This document shows, piece by piece, positions 54,096 to 63,218 of a stretch of 64,000 nucleotides of DNA. The notes below the pieces were generated by a model. That model did no database searches and had not been told where the DNA came from. It saw only the letters and a program-made list of their open reading frames with translations. Origin of the DNA: Adiantum capillus-veneris (Eukaryota; Streptophyta; Polypodiopsida; Polypodiales; Pteridaceae); assembly GCA_014529385.2 (NCBI GenBank), contig CM043959.1:61703753-61767752 (forward strand). The letters are read 5' to 3'. The translations under genes were made by a program, and so were the position numbers. The first letter of the stretch is position 1. Each line of letters opens with the position of its first letter.

Positions 54096-54237
54096 TCCTT
54101 CACTAAAACAAAAGAAAGAAGGACATGATTCTCTACGGCATGATCGTCAACTATACTTTTTAATCTATTTCATATTTGTTCCTCTTAAACTTCCAAATCT
54201 ATGCTGTTAGAGCAAATAAAGAATGGCATGATACATC

Positions 54238-54848
54238 ATGGTTTCGTACACCCTCAATGATGTACCTACTTATATTAGAGGTGTGTAAATGTAAAATCTT
54301 ATCTTTGTTACTTAATTTTACCATGAATGAGAATTTATTTGCCTTTATTTGTATGTTTACACGTATAACATTTTTTCTAGATCCTCCATTGTGGAGGGGT
54401 CCTGCACATGCTGAGGATATTGTTCGTATTGTTGAGGATTTTGAGATCCTTCGGTGCGTATAGCTTGAACTTGAATCCATATGACGTTAAATGTGTTGTT
54501 ACTTTTTATGTCTGAATGGTTGGTTGTTAGTTTCATTGCAGGCTTCAATATTATTGCAGACATTCTGTCTTGGCATTATATGAAGCACGATATTTTAGAA
54601 GTGTTGTAGGTTATTATCACATAGAGTTTGATATAGATGATATGCGAATAACTGTACGAGAGTTAGGTATACAACGCCCTCTCAATTGCAACTTTTCATA
54701 CGGTCCCTATGGAGTGAATGAATGGATGTTTAGAATCTATTCTTTGGATGAATCACCTCGATGCCTCGGTCACAGTGTTCGACGTGTCGGACCTTGGATC
54801 TTGAGAGTTCCAAGTAGAGTGTGTCGTAGGGTCAACTTCTCTAGATGA
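54238..54848 (+). CDS. Small three-exon gene P2, paralogue of P1
   Basis: Exons 54238-54280, 54381-54453 and 54542-54848 total 423 nt (140 codons). The joins are G|GTGTGT...TTTCTAG and G|GTGCGT...ATTGCAG, both in frame. The start MVSYTLNDVPTYIR aligns with VSYVVGHITEFIR of P1. Then come DPPLWRGPAHAEDIVRIVED, VGYYHIEFDIDDM and, at the C-terminus, GPWILRVPSRVCRRVNF. Conserved between the two are DPP.WRG, GYYH..F, GPW..R.P and V.RR..F. The ATG is the first after an in-frame TGA. No known family recognised. Confidence 0.7.
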
Positions 54849-54944
54849 TCGAACACTTTGATCCATTGTTTATGCATTCTAAGTACCATATTTGTTTAGT
54901 TACTGTTGGCTCAATCAAGTGGGTTTTTATCTACTACATAGGTT

Positions 54945-54946
54945 AA

Positions 54947-55017
<71 letters not shown>
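54945..55017 (+). repeat. Compound (GT)n(GA)n tract between P2 and G3
   Basis: GT units to about 54967, then GA units to 55016. Confidence 0.95.
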
Positions 55018-55021
<4 letters not shown>

Positions 55022-55043
55022 CGAATTGCTAATGTAGGTTAAC

Positions 55044-55466
55044 ATGGGTCATTATGTATTGGCTATTCTCCCAATACATATAAGGATGCTTATATATTTG
55101 AAAGTTAAGGAAGAGTACATTTGTCAAGGATATGGTACATGGTGTTGGTGGCATCATTGGGTGTATTCGTATGCTGATGGGTGGTATGGAAATTGTGGAC
55201 GGTTAATCATTACACTATGCAAAGTGTCACAAATATTGAGCGAAATAAAATTGATGAGACTCCTACAAGAACTACAAATGGTTGATATTTATTACATCAA
55301 TGTTTGTGGTTGTGATGTTCAATTGCGAAAGATATATCACAATCACAAATCTTACATTTCGGATGAAGAGTTTCAAATTTTGAAACTAATTGTGAAGTTT
55401 ATCAATGTGGTATATTGGAGTGATCCTCATCCATCCAGTTATAGAGTAGAATATGAGTCGTTGTAA
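55044..55466 (+). CDS. Small gene G3, unknown family
   Basis: A single open frame of 140 codons starting at the first ATG after the GA tract (MGHYVLAILPIHIRMLIYLK). It has an aromatic segment GTWCWWHHWVYSYADGWYGN, then LLQELQMVDIYYINVCGCDV, QLRKIYHNHKSYISDEEFQI and LKLIVKFI. Its overall layout and scattered residues match G4: M[GA]H at the start, a W-rich block at about residues 28-50, an LLxxEL or LLQEL segment and a D-P/E-E-containing helix near the end. It is probably a distant paralogue of G4. No catalytic motif recognised and the role is unknown. Confidence 0.55.
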   Translation: MGHYVLAILPIHIRMLIYLKVKEEYICQGYGTWCWWHHWVYSYADGWYGNCGRLIITLCKVSQILSEIKLMRLLQELQMVDIYYINVCGCDVQLRKIYHNHKSYISDEEFQILKLIVKFINVVYWSDPHPSSYRVEYESL

Positions 55467-55600
55467 ACAAAAAATTTGAGGTTGTTGTAAAGACTTTGAA
55501 CTAATGAACCTCTTGACACTTTTTGGCATGACAATTAGTAATTGAAGTGTTCGTATTGTGCTTATACCTTTTTAAAGTGTTTAAGTGACCATGTTGATCA

Positions 55601-55602
<2 letters not shown>

Positions 55603-55650
<48 letters not shown>
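55603..55650 (+). repeat. (CT)n tract between G3 and G4
   Basis: About 24 pure CT units. Confidence 0.95.
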
Positions 55651-55655
<5 letters not shown>

Positions 55656-55700
55656 AAGCTTTGAGTACTAATGTTGTCTTCTTTTCTTGCAACCAATTAA

Positions 55701-56084
55701 ATGGCCCACGAAATTGTGAATATTTTTCCAAGTGTAAAAAAAATTATTGTTGATGCCTTTGAAGAAAATTTGTTACCTGTTGAATGGGGATGGCAATGGG
55801 CATGGGAAGTGATTGAGAAAAACTACACTATTTGGGGATCATATGTAGATGAAGAGTTGGACACGATTTACATCAAGTTGCTTGATCCCTATTTCTTTCC
55901 CAACATTAGGCTCATGCTCTTAAAGCAAGAGCTTGGGTTGATTCGTCATTACAAGATTTACTTGAGCTGGGTTCAAAAAATAGATTTAAGAGAAGTTTGT
56001 AGAGCTCTATCGCAATATCTTGATCCTGTTGAAATAGCACGACTTAGAGTGCTATGTAGATATGTTCCTGAGCCTTTTTGGTAA
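55701..56084 (+). CDS. Small gene G4, unknown family, probable distant paralogue of G3
   Basis: Open frame of 127 codons from ATG 55701 to TAA 56082-56084. It reads MAHEIVNIFPSVKKIIVDAF, then a tryptophan-rich block (VEWGWQWAWEVIEKNYTIWG), YIKLLDPYFFPNIRLMLLKQ, DLREVCRALSQYLDPVEIAR and ends RYVPEPFW. It looks like a compact helical protein without membrane segments. It follows G3 by about 235 bp, with a CT tract between, on the strand of the Helitron. A CT/AT compound tract follows. Function unknown. Confidence 0.55.
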   Translation: MAHEIVNIFPSVKKIIVDAFEENLLPVEWGWQWAWEVIEKNYTIWGSYVDEELDTIYIKLLDPYFFPNIRLMLLKQELGLIRHYKIYLSWVQKIDLREVCRALSQYLDPVEIARLRVLCRYVPEPFW

Positions 56085-56141
56085 TAATGTAAACTGTTTT
56101 TTTTTTTTTTAATATGTCTCTTCAATCATGTGCTTTTATGT

Positions 56142-56144
<3 letters not shown>

Positions 56145-56234
<90 letters not shown>
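56145..56234 (+). repeat. Compound (CT)n(AT)n tract
   Basis: CT units to about 56175, then about 29 AT units. Confidence 0.95.
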
Positions 56235-56236
<2 letters not shown>

Positions 56237-56801
56237 GAAAAATGGGTTAAATGTACCAGGAGTAGTTTAAAGGGGCCAAAGATAGAAAGTGTCGATCGTG
56301 TGACTGTCGATCGTGTGTGTCATTGAGAAATGTATAAAGATGCACACACACAAACACATATAGAGTGAGGTGGTAAGAGTGAGCGAGGCCCACCGGTAGG
56401 CGGGGCGCGCGAGCTAGTGAATAACTAAACCTCTTGCATGATCAAGCGAGGCTTAGTTATTCATTTATCCTTCCAACTAAGCCTTGAATCTCACAACTAT
56501 GCCAAAATCGGCATAGTTACAAAGGGTGGGCATAGTTATTCATTTAGTGCTCCTTTTTGCATGTGACCAAGAATGAGGCTTAGTTATTTGTTCAAATATC
56601 TGATAACTAAGCTTTGCATGACCATAAAATTAGCCTAGAGCTGGTTCAAAATCAAGAATAGCCAGTTTGGAACCAGGGAAAAGGGAAGGAAAACCTGTAA
56701 AAAATACAACGAAATAGTCCAAAAATCCTTACAAATTCCGGTTTTGGATCTTGAGGGGGAGGAAACATGGTAAAAAGACTTTCCCGAACACAGGTGTGTG
56801 A

Positions 56802-56857
<56 letters not shown>

Positions 56858-57003
56858 GAGAGAGATATCTTACAAAGAATTTGAGAGATGCCACTTTGGG
56901 AAATATCCCAAAGGACACAAAGGAAAATCCCAGTTTGTAAGAGGGGCCAGTACAAAATAGAGGCGGCTTCATTGTGAAAGAAATAAAAGAGTATGCAACA
57001 AGA
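56235..57003. other. Gene-free stretch
   Basis: It holds TTAGTTATTCATTTA-type repeats at about 56450-56600 and a (GT)n(GA)n tract at 56802-56854. The tract-based ORFs are not genes. Confidence 0.6.
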
Positions 57004-57402
57004 AAAGGACTCCCGTATTTTGGCAGTTCTGGGCGATGCCATGCAGTTCTGCTGCCTGCAGAGCCCGCAAGCTCAACAGCATCTTGTCGACAAGGGCACC
57101 CTGGAGTTAATGCATGACTGCCTAATGGGGCTGGTGGATGATGTGAACGACCTTGCAGTCGAGTATGCAGACGCCCAGTTCTTCATTTCACAACTGAAGG
57201 CTGAGATTGATAGACTATAGGTCTTTATTATATATGATGATCCCTCATGGAGCCCTCATGGAGGACTATCAGATTGTGTATCAATGTATGTTCTATCTTT
57301 CTGCCCCTTCCTTGGGCACGAGATGTAATGTTTTTGGACTCTTCTAATTAATTCACTGCGAGTACTTGGTTTTTTTTTTTTTTTTAAAGGACTCCCGTAT
57401 TT
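57004..57402 (+). mobile_element. Short retroposon-like insert with T16 end and 17-bp direct repeats
   Basis: The 17-mer AAAGGACTCCCGTATTT is present at 57004-57020 and again at 57386-57402. Between them are 365 bp that end in a run of sixteen T (57370-57385). The 5' part holds a 60-codon reading (MQFCCLQSPQAQQHLVDKG, then LVDDVNDLAVEYADAQFFIS) and the 3' part looks like a UTR. Long target duplications and a homopolymer end point to retroposition by a LINE-type machinery, but a T tail on the coding strand is unusual. Some plant SINEs end in T runs. Confidence 0.7.
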
Positions 57403-58174
57403 GAATGAGCAAGGAATTTGGAAAGGACACAAGCGACTAAAGTCACAGCATGCTCCCTTCTTGACTTGACAAGGAGAAAGTACACTAGAGCATTCCTCCC
57501 CATCAAGCCCATATTTAGCTTATATATTAGTCCCATACATGGCTTGCCCAGCCCATATTTTGGGTTTCCTCAAACAGTGTTACTACCTTAATCTAGTGCT
57601 AATTAGCGCTCATCATCACATTCCTTGCGTTCATCCCTTCGAAGTTTACCTTCTTTGCCTATACTCCTAACAAGAGCTCTCCTTGGTTGGCTTCAGATAC
57701 AACATCCCAGTATAGGCCAAAAAATGCAGCATACAACAACCTCCACACTTGTTGCCGATCACCTTTCTCCATACCGCGAGGATGACATTAATCACAGCAA
57801 CCTCCTAGCTCCTTTGGAGCTTGGAAACATTCATCTCTCCCACAGGTAATGGCTTCTTTGATATTGAGTAATCCACCAACCTGCACTTTGTGTTTATTAT
57901 ATTAAGCATGTATTTTCTCAACTCGGCTGACTTGACAACCAAACAGGGTTGTATTAGCACCCCTCACACGTTACCTATTGGCAAATAAACAAATACGTAA
58001 CTTCAGATTAACAATTATAAATGTGAATCGTCACATGATGACCGAGGGGTCGTCTATTGTACATATGAACCAACGTGCACCTTAATAAAACATAACCGTT
58101 CGTACCTGCTTCTGGTTTTACTGTCTGTGTACTCTCTCTCTCTCTCTTTGTGTTCTATACAGTAGCTGTCTACA
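57403..58174 (+). other. Probable 5' LTR region of copia E, left end not resolved
   Basis: Ends ...GTCTACA directly before a copia-type primer site at 58175. It carries AATAAA at about 58085 and a pyrimidine-rich (CT)n run at 58132-58147, as in U5 regions. No second LTR lies in the window to define it. Confidence 0.4.
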
Positions 58175-58186
58175 TGGTATCATTCG
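58175..58186 (+). other. Primer binding site of copia E
   Basis: TGGTATCATTCG matches the first eight bases of the tRNA-iMet primer site. It lies 92 bp before the gag start. Confidence 0.65.
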
Positions 58187-58277
58187 CTGACAACTACTAA
58201 TCCTCTAGAGTACTAGCGCCCTCACGCTTCTCCCTGCATGCTCTGATTCTTGGTTTGATCCGGACTCATCAAGAAGC

Positions 58278-59537
58278 ATGGCTGCAGCGAGCACTTCATC
58301 CACCGTGTCCAAATTCTACCAGATCGAAAAGCTTCAGGGCTCGAATTACCTTCCCTGGAGCCTTAGAATAAAGATGGTCCTGGAAAAGGCTAGAAACTGG
58401 GGCGTGACAAATGGTGCTGAACCTGACCCTGCACAACAACCTGTTGCTGCTGGTGCAGCACCACCTACTGCGGATGAAATTGCAGCCTGGAAAAAGAAAG
58501 ACCTCGAAGCCCGAACAGAAATTGTGCTGCATCTTGGTGATCGCCAACTCCAATTGGTTAGAACGTTGGAAACTGTTGAGGAGATGTGGACATTTTTGAA
58601 GACACAGTACCAACAGACAAATGTCGTATCCCGAGTTCTCCTGCACAAGCAACTGAATGAGATCCAAATGGAATCCTATGCCACGACTGAGGCTTTTCTT
58701 GAAGCATGGCAGGCTGCGAATGACAACCTTTTAATTGTTGGACTCACCCTCCCCGAGGAGGTTCAAGTAAATGTGCTGTTGAATGCTTTACCTGATTCAT
58801 GGCAGTCTTTCGTTTCTCAACATTCTAATACACCTAATTTGAAGCTAATAACTCTGCTGGCTAATATAAGACAGGAAGATCAAATTCAAAATCGGCGGAC
58901 CAATACACTATTGACACCTTCCAGCACATCTTCCACCACTCCCCTAGCTATGCTTGCAGGAGGTTCTAGAACACACACCCGTTTCCGACCTAGACAATTT
59001 CGATCCAGTCAATCTCACTTGCTTAGGCAATCTAGTTCAAATCCAGGATCTTCCTTCTCTAGACAATCAGGACCAACCTTTAGTCAAACACCTTACACTC
59101 TTCGCTTTCGTAACAGTTTTAGATCTTCCACCTCTGCTTCAGTTGTACCCACATGTAATTTTTGTCATCGTAGAGGTCATACAGAGCGTCAATGCCGCAC
59201 AAAGAGGCGTCAGCTTCGCTTTTCCAACACTCGGATGAATGCAAACATAGCCTATGGGACTGATGACCTGAGTGAAGATGTAAACACAATGCATCTCTAT
59301 GCTGCCATTGCCACTTCCACTTCTCATGCTGAGGACTGGTACCTTGATACTGGCGCTACACATCATATGACAGGAACACAAGCCTGGCTGCATGATTACC
59401 AACCTGTCACCTCTTCATTGGAGGTTCGACTTGGTGATGACGCTCTCTATAACGCTGCCGGAAAAGGATCCCTCCATTTGAGGCTACCAAATGGCACACT
59501 ACTATGGTCCTTGACATATATTATGTTCCCGGCTTAA
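58278..59537 (+). CDS. Copia E gag and protease
   Basis: Start at ATG 58278 (MAAASTSSTVSKFYQIEKLQ). The gag part has the copia/UBN2 signature (NYLPWSLRIKMVL, EARTEIVLHLGDRQLQLVR, EEMWTFLKTQYQQ, LNEIQMESYATTEAFLEAWQ, LPEEVQVNVLLNALPDSWQ). A CCHC knuckle CNFCHRRGHTERQC is at about residues 293-306. The protease motif DWYLDTGATHHMTG is at about residues 355-368 with an intact D-T-G. The frame ends at TAA 59535-59537, and a shift near 59505 leads into the integrase frame. The proteins form the particle and cut the polyprotein. Confidence 0.92.
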   Translation: MAAASTSSTVSKFYQIEKLQGSNYLPWSLRIKMVLEKARNWGVTNGAEPDPAQQPVAAGAAPPTADEIAAWKKKDLEARTEIVLHLGDRQLQLVRTLETVEEMWTFLKTQYQQTNVVSRVLLHKQLNEIQMESYATTEAFLEAWQAANDNLLIVGLTLPEEVQVNVLLNALPDSWQSFVSQHSNTPNLKLITLLANIRQEDQIQNRRTNTLLTPSSTSSTTPLAMLAGGSRTHTRFRPRQFRSSQSHLLRQSSSNPGSSFSRQSGPTFSQTPYTLRFRNSFRSSTSASVVPTCNFCHRRGHTERQCRTKRRQLRFSNTRMNANIAYGTDDLSEDVNTMHLYAAIATSTSHAEDWYLDTGATHHMTGTQAWLHDYQPVTSSLEVRLGDDALYNAAGKGSLHLRLPNGTLLWSLTYIMFPA

Positions 59538-60717
59538 CAAAGAACCTTCTCTCGGTTAATGAGCTAACCAGCCATGGTACTAGTGTGGAGTTCCAATATA
59601 ATTATTGTGTCATCAAGACGCCTTGTAGTTCTGGTGTTCCAACAAACTTAATCTGTTCCAAACGGGGCAAGTTATACCCTCGTGGCCTTGAGGTGATACC
59701 GCCAAGCATGGAAGCTTATTCAGCCCATGGCTCTCAGGATGAGGAGACCTTATTGTGGCATTACCGCTTGGGACATCCTCATGTCCAAGCGATGCGTACT
59801 ATCCAGACTCATGGGATGGTTACAGGGTTTACACCTACCTTGAGCCGCATTTCTTTATGCGAAGCATGCATCTTTGGCAAGATGACACGGACCAAATTCC
59901 CAAGGTCCACAAGTAAGACCAAAGACCTCTTGGAGCTGGTCCACTCAGATCTGTGTGGCCCAATGCCTACAATCTCTCTTACAGGCTCTTCATACATCCT
60001 TACTTTTATTGATGATTGGTCGAAGTACACGGTGCTGTACTTCCTCAAGCAGAAATCTGAAGTGCTTACTCATTTTCAGCACTACAAGACATTTGTGGAA
60101 CGCCAATTAAATAAGTCCCTTTGTAATCTCCGCACAGATAATGGCAGTGAGTATGTTTCCAATGTTTTCAAGGACTATTGTATGCAAGAGGGCCTCTTTC
60201 ATCAGCTTACGGTGCCCTACTCTCCTCAACAAAACGGCGTGGCTGAAAGAAAAAATCGCACCTTGCTGAATGCGGTGCGTGCCATGATCCTCATTGCTGG
60301 TGTCTCCCAATCCTTTTGGGAAGAAGCTGCTACTACAGCTTTCTATGTACAAAATCGGCTGCCTACACGCACTCTTCCAAACAAAACTCCTTATGAACTG
60401 TGGGCTGGCGAGAAACCCAATATCTCGCATCTACGCATATTTGGGTCACCTTGCTATACTCTCATCCCAGCAGACAAGCGTGATAAGCTCTCTTCTCATG
60501 CCAAGAGAGGCATTCTCGTTGGCTATGGTGATCATTTTGGAATCAAAGGATATCGCGTCTATCATCCTACGACTCGTACCTTCTCCTTTAGTCGTGATCT
60601 CTTCTTTCAAGAGCATGCGCTGATCGCGACTCCTTCCTCTACTACTGAGCCTTCCTCGAGCTCCATTTCTGCAAATATTTTAGCTTCTTCCAACACTACG
60701 GCAGGTTCTGGCCCTTC
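59504..60717 (+). pseudogene. Copia E integrase, truncated before RT
   Basis: The frame opens MVLDIYYVPGLTKNLLSVNE (end of the protease region), then the GAG-pre-integrase HHCC zinc part (LLWHYRLGHPHVQAM, SLCEACIFGKMTR). The core has D-D-E in LVHSDLCGPMP, NLRTDNGSEYVSNVF and QQNGVAERKNRTLLNAVRAM, then IFGSPCYTLIPADKRDKL and GYGDHFGIKGYRVYHPTTRT. After a serine-rich linker ending SGPSW (60717) the coding sequence gives way to a long (CT)n-rich tract. RT and RNase H are absent. Confidence 0.92.
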
Positions 60718-60721
60718 TTGG

Positions 60722-60754
<33 letters not shown>

Positions 60755-60893
60755 CTATCTCTCTTTCTCTCCCTCTCCCCCGTCTTTCTCTTTCTCTATT
60801 CTCTCTCTCCTTCTCTTTGCCTCTATTCTCTCTCCCTCTCTTTTTTTCTCTACTTCTATTATTCTCTCTCTCCCTCTCTTTCTCTCTATGTCT

Positions 60894-60953
<60 letters not shown>

Positions 60954-61110
60954 CTATTCTTTCTCTCTATATCTCCCTATCTTACTCATTTTCTCTCTCT
61001 ATCTCTCTCTCTTTCTCTATTCTCTCTATCCCTCTCTTTCTCTATTTCTCTCTATCTCTCCCTGTCTTTCTCTATTCTCTCTCCCTCTCTTTCTCAAGTT
61101 TTTCCTATTT
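60718..61110 (+). repeat. Long pyrimidine (CT/TTTCTC) tract replacing copia E RT
   Basis: Nearly 400 bp of CT-based simple sequence, including pure (CT)n at 60899-60948 and TTTCTCTCT variants elsewhere. The ORFs reported through it are artefacts. Confidence 0.93.
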
Positions 61111-62173
61111 TATTTACTTTAACCTATTTTTTTAAATGTTTCTCCACAATCCATTTTCCAACAAATCTACCTCTTACATCCATTTGCAAACAAGTTTTGC
61201 AAGAACGTGCAAGAAGATTGCATCTACTTCACTAAGCAACCTACCTCAAAAAATCGTTAACGATACTCCGTATTGCATCAATCGGTCAAATGAATGACGT
61301 AAATGCTCTTTTTAATATCCTATTGTTTCTATCTTTATGCATGTAACTGTGTGTGTGGAGTAGAATACAAAAGGGAAAGAGGAGGGAGAGAGATGTTTTG
61401 TGATTACCTTGAGTTGTAGATATGGTTGACCGTAAGGTTGAGCGTCCTATGACAATCATGGTAAGCCCCCTTCAAACGAACCAAAACTCCTTCACAAACG
61501 AATCGAAGCTCCTTCGCAAACAAATCAAAAATGTGTGTGTGTGACGAAGAAGGTGGAGAGAGATGCACAAGGGAGAGAGAGGTAGAGGGTGTGGGAGGTG
61601 GAGTAGGGAGGAGGGGACTTGGTGCAGGTGCAATGGTGGAGAAGAAGAGGGCAGAGTAGGCATACTCTCTCCTTTCTTTTTAAGGCGCCATTGATTATCG
61701 CAGCTATTACTGCGGGTATTTCCGCGTCTATTACTGCATCTATTATCACGTTTAACATCATTTCAAACGGATACAAATGTATCCGAGGTAGTAGGGGGGG
61801 TACAAGCCACCCCCCTCTACCCTTAGATTTCAACTTAGATATAAATAATATCATTTTTAGCCTTTTGAATTTTTTAATGAGTACTTGTTTTTGTAAGATT
61901 TATAGATTTTTTTAAATTGCATTTTTTAACCTTTTTGAAACATTTGTGATTAAAAAATTAAACCATTTAGTCAAAGTACTGATTGCACTTTATTTTAAAC
62001 AACTAGTAGCAGTAATTGCACTTTATTCTCTTTGAATTTTTAGTCATCTCAATTTTTTTATTGAAACATGTAATTGATACTATTTTCTCTAATTACTCAT
62101 TTATTTTTTAGGACACATATGACTAAATATAATTTTTTTGATTCAATATTCTCTCTATTTTCCGCGTGTGTAG
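61111..62173. other. Gene-free AT-rich stretch
   Basis: No supportable ORF. It probably includes the 5' part of the CACTA-like element that follows. No CACTA terminal repeat was recognised here. Confidence 0.5.
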
Positions 62174-62802
62174 GACGTTGACTGGGACGATCGTGGCCCT
62201 CTGAACGGTCGTGAACGTGATCGGTGGCTCAAGGACAAACTCCCTTTTCCTTGTGCCAAGTGCAAGAGGGCAATCGCTCGCTTGAGATGCATTGAACTTG
62301 AGCATGTGGAGAATGAAGGGCTTTGGCATCCTCAAAAAAGCACTCAAAGAGATGAGAGCTCCACTTACCCCTCACTTGAGGAGGTGCCCCATTGGTCTGT
62401 GTTCGATGGTAGTGCGTCGACGTGCAAGGCCGAACGACAGAGACAAGAGCTATTGGACGAATTGGGCGCACCGCATGGTGATTCTTCCACTAGTTCTACT
62501 TTGACAGCTCCTCCTTTGGCGTCTCAATCGCACTTTGAGGTAGAGGATGAGCACATGTTCGACACTTGAGGCTTCGGTTAGTAAGTGATGGTGTCAACCC
62601 CTTCGGCACTAAGTCTAATTCATGAAGTACTTGGCCTGTGGTGATCGTCAACTACAATGGGAGACAACCAAGAAGGAAAATATACTTCTTTCCTTGCTTG
62701 TGCCAGGGAAGTACAAAGTGTCAAATATTAACGTCTACCTCGAGTCCCTCATCAAGAAGTTATGGAGAGGCATCCCTGTTGTAGATGTCTCACTTGCAAG
62801 GA

Positions 62803-62824
62803 GGGGGGGGGGGGGGGGGGGGGG
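62803..62824 (+). repeat. Run of 22 G
   Basis: Homopolymer at the end of the Transposase_21-like piece. It can form a G-quadruplex and is prone to length errors in sequencing. Confidence 0.9.
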
Positions 62825-62840
62825 TGTGAAGCCATTGTGA

Positions 62841-63218
62841 GAGGAATCCTTATGTGGACTAGGCACGACCTCAGGGGGTTCACTATGTGTAAAACTATCA
62901 TATCACGTGCGTTCAAGACATATTTGTAAAACCCCTTATCTGTGAATTTTGTTAAGAATATAATGTACCCTTTTCTTTAAAAATCTGTAAGTTTTTTTCA
63001 AATTTGAAAAAATAATACCCTTTTGTATATATATTTATGTAAGTTTCAAGAACTTTATATACCCTTCTGTTGAACTCACGTGATAGGTTACATTTTTACT
63101 AGGTGACCTCCCCGGGTGCACGACTATCCTAGGCTTGGAGAGATTTTTGGTATCTCCCTTCTCCTTCTCTCTCTATTCTCTCTCCCTTCAGTTTAAAGAT
63201 TCTCTCTAATGATATGAT
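62841..63218. other. Probable intron or spacer within the second TNP2-like gene
   Basis: AT-rich, no coding potential, between Transposase_21-like and Cys-rich pieces. Confidence 0.4.

Noticed and set aside
56993-57220. A 75-codon host gene
   Set aside because: Its first ten codons lie outside the inserted segment bounded by the 17-bp repeats, so the ORF straddles an insertion joint and is not an original gene.
60718-61235. Continuation of copia E as a Ser/Leu-rich protein
   Set aside because: The frame stays open only because CT repeats contain no stop. No RT motif is present.
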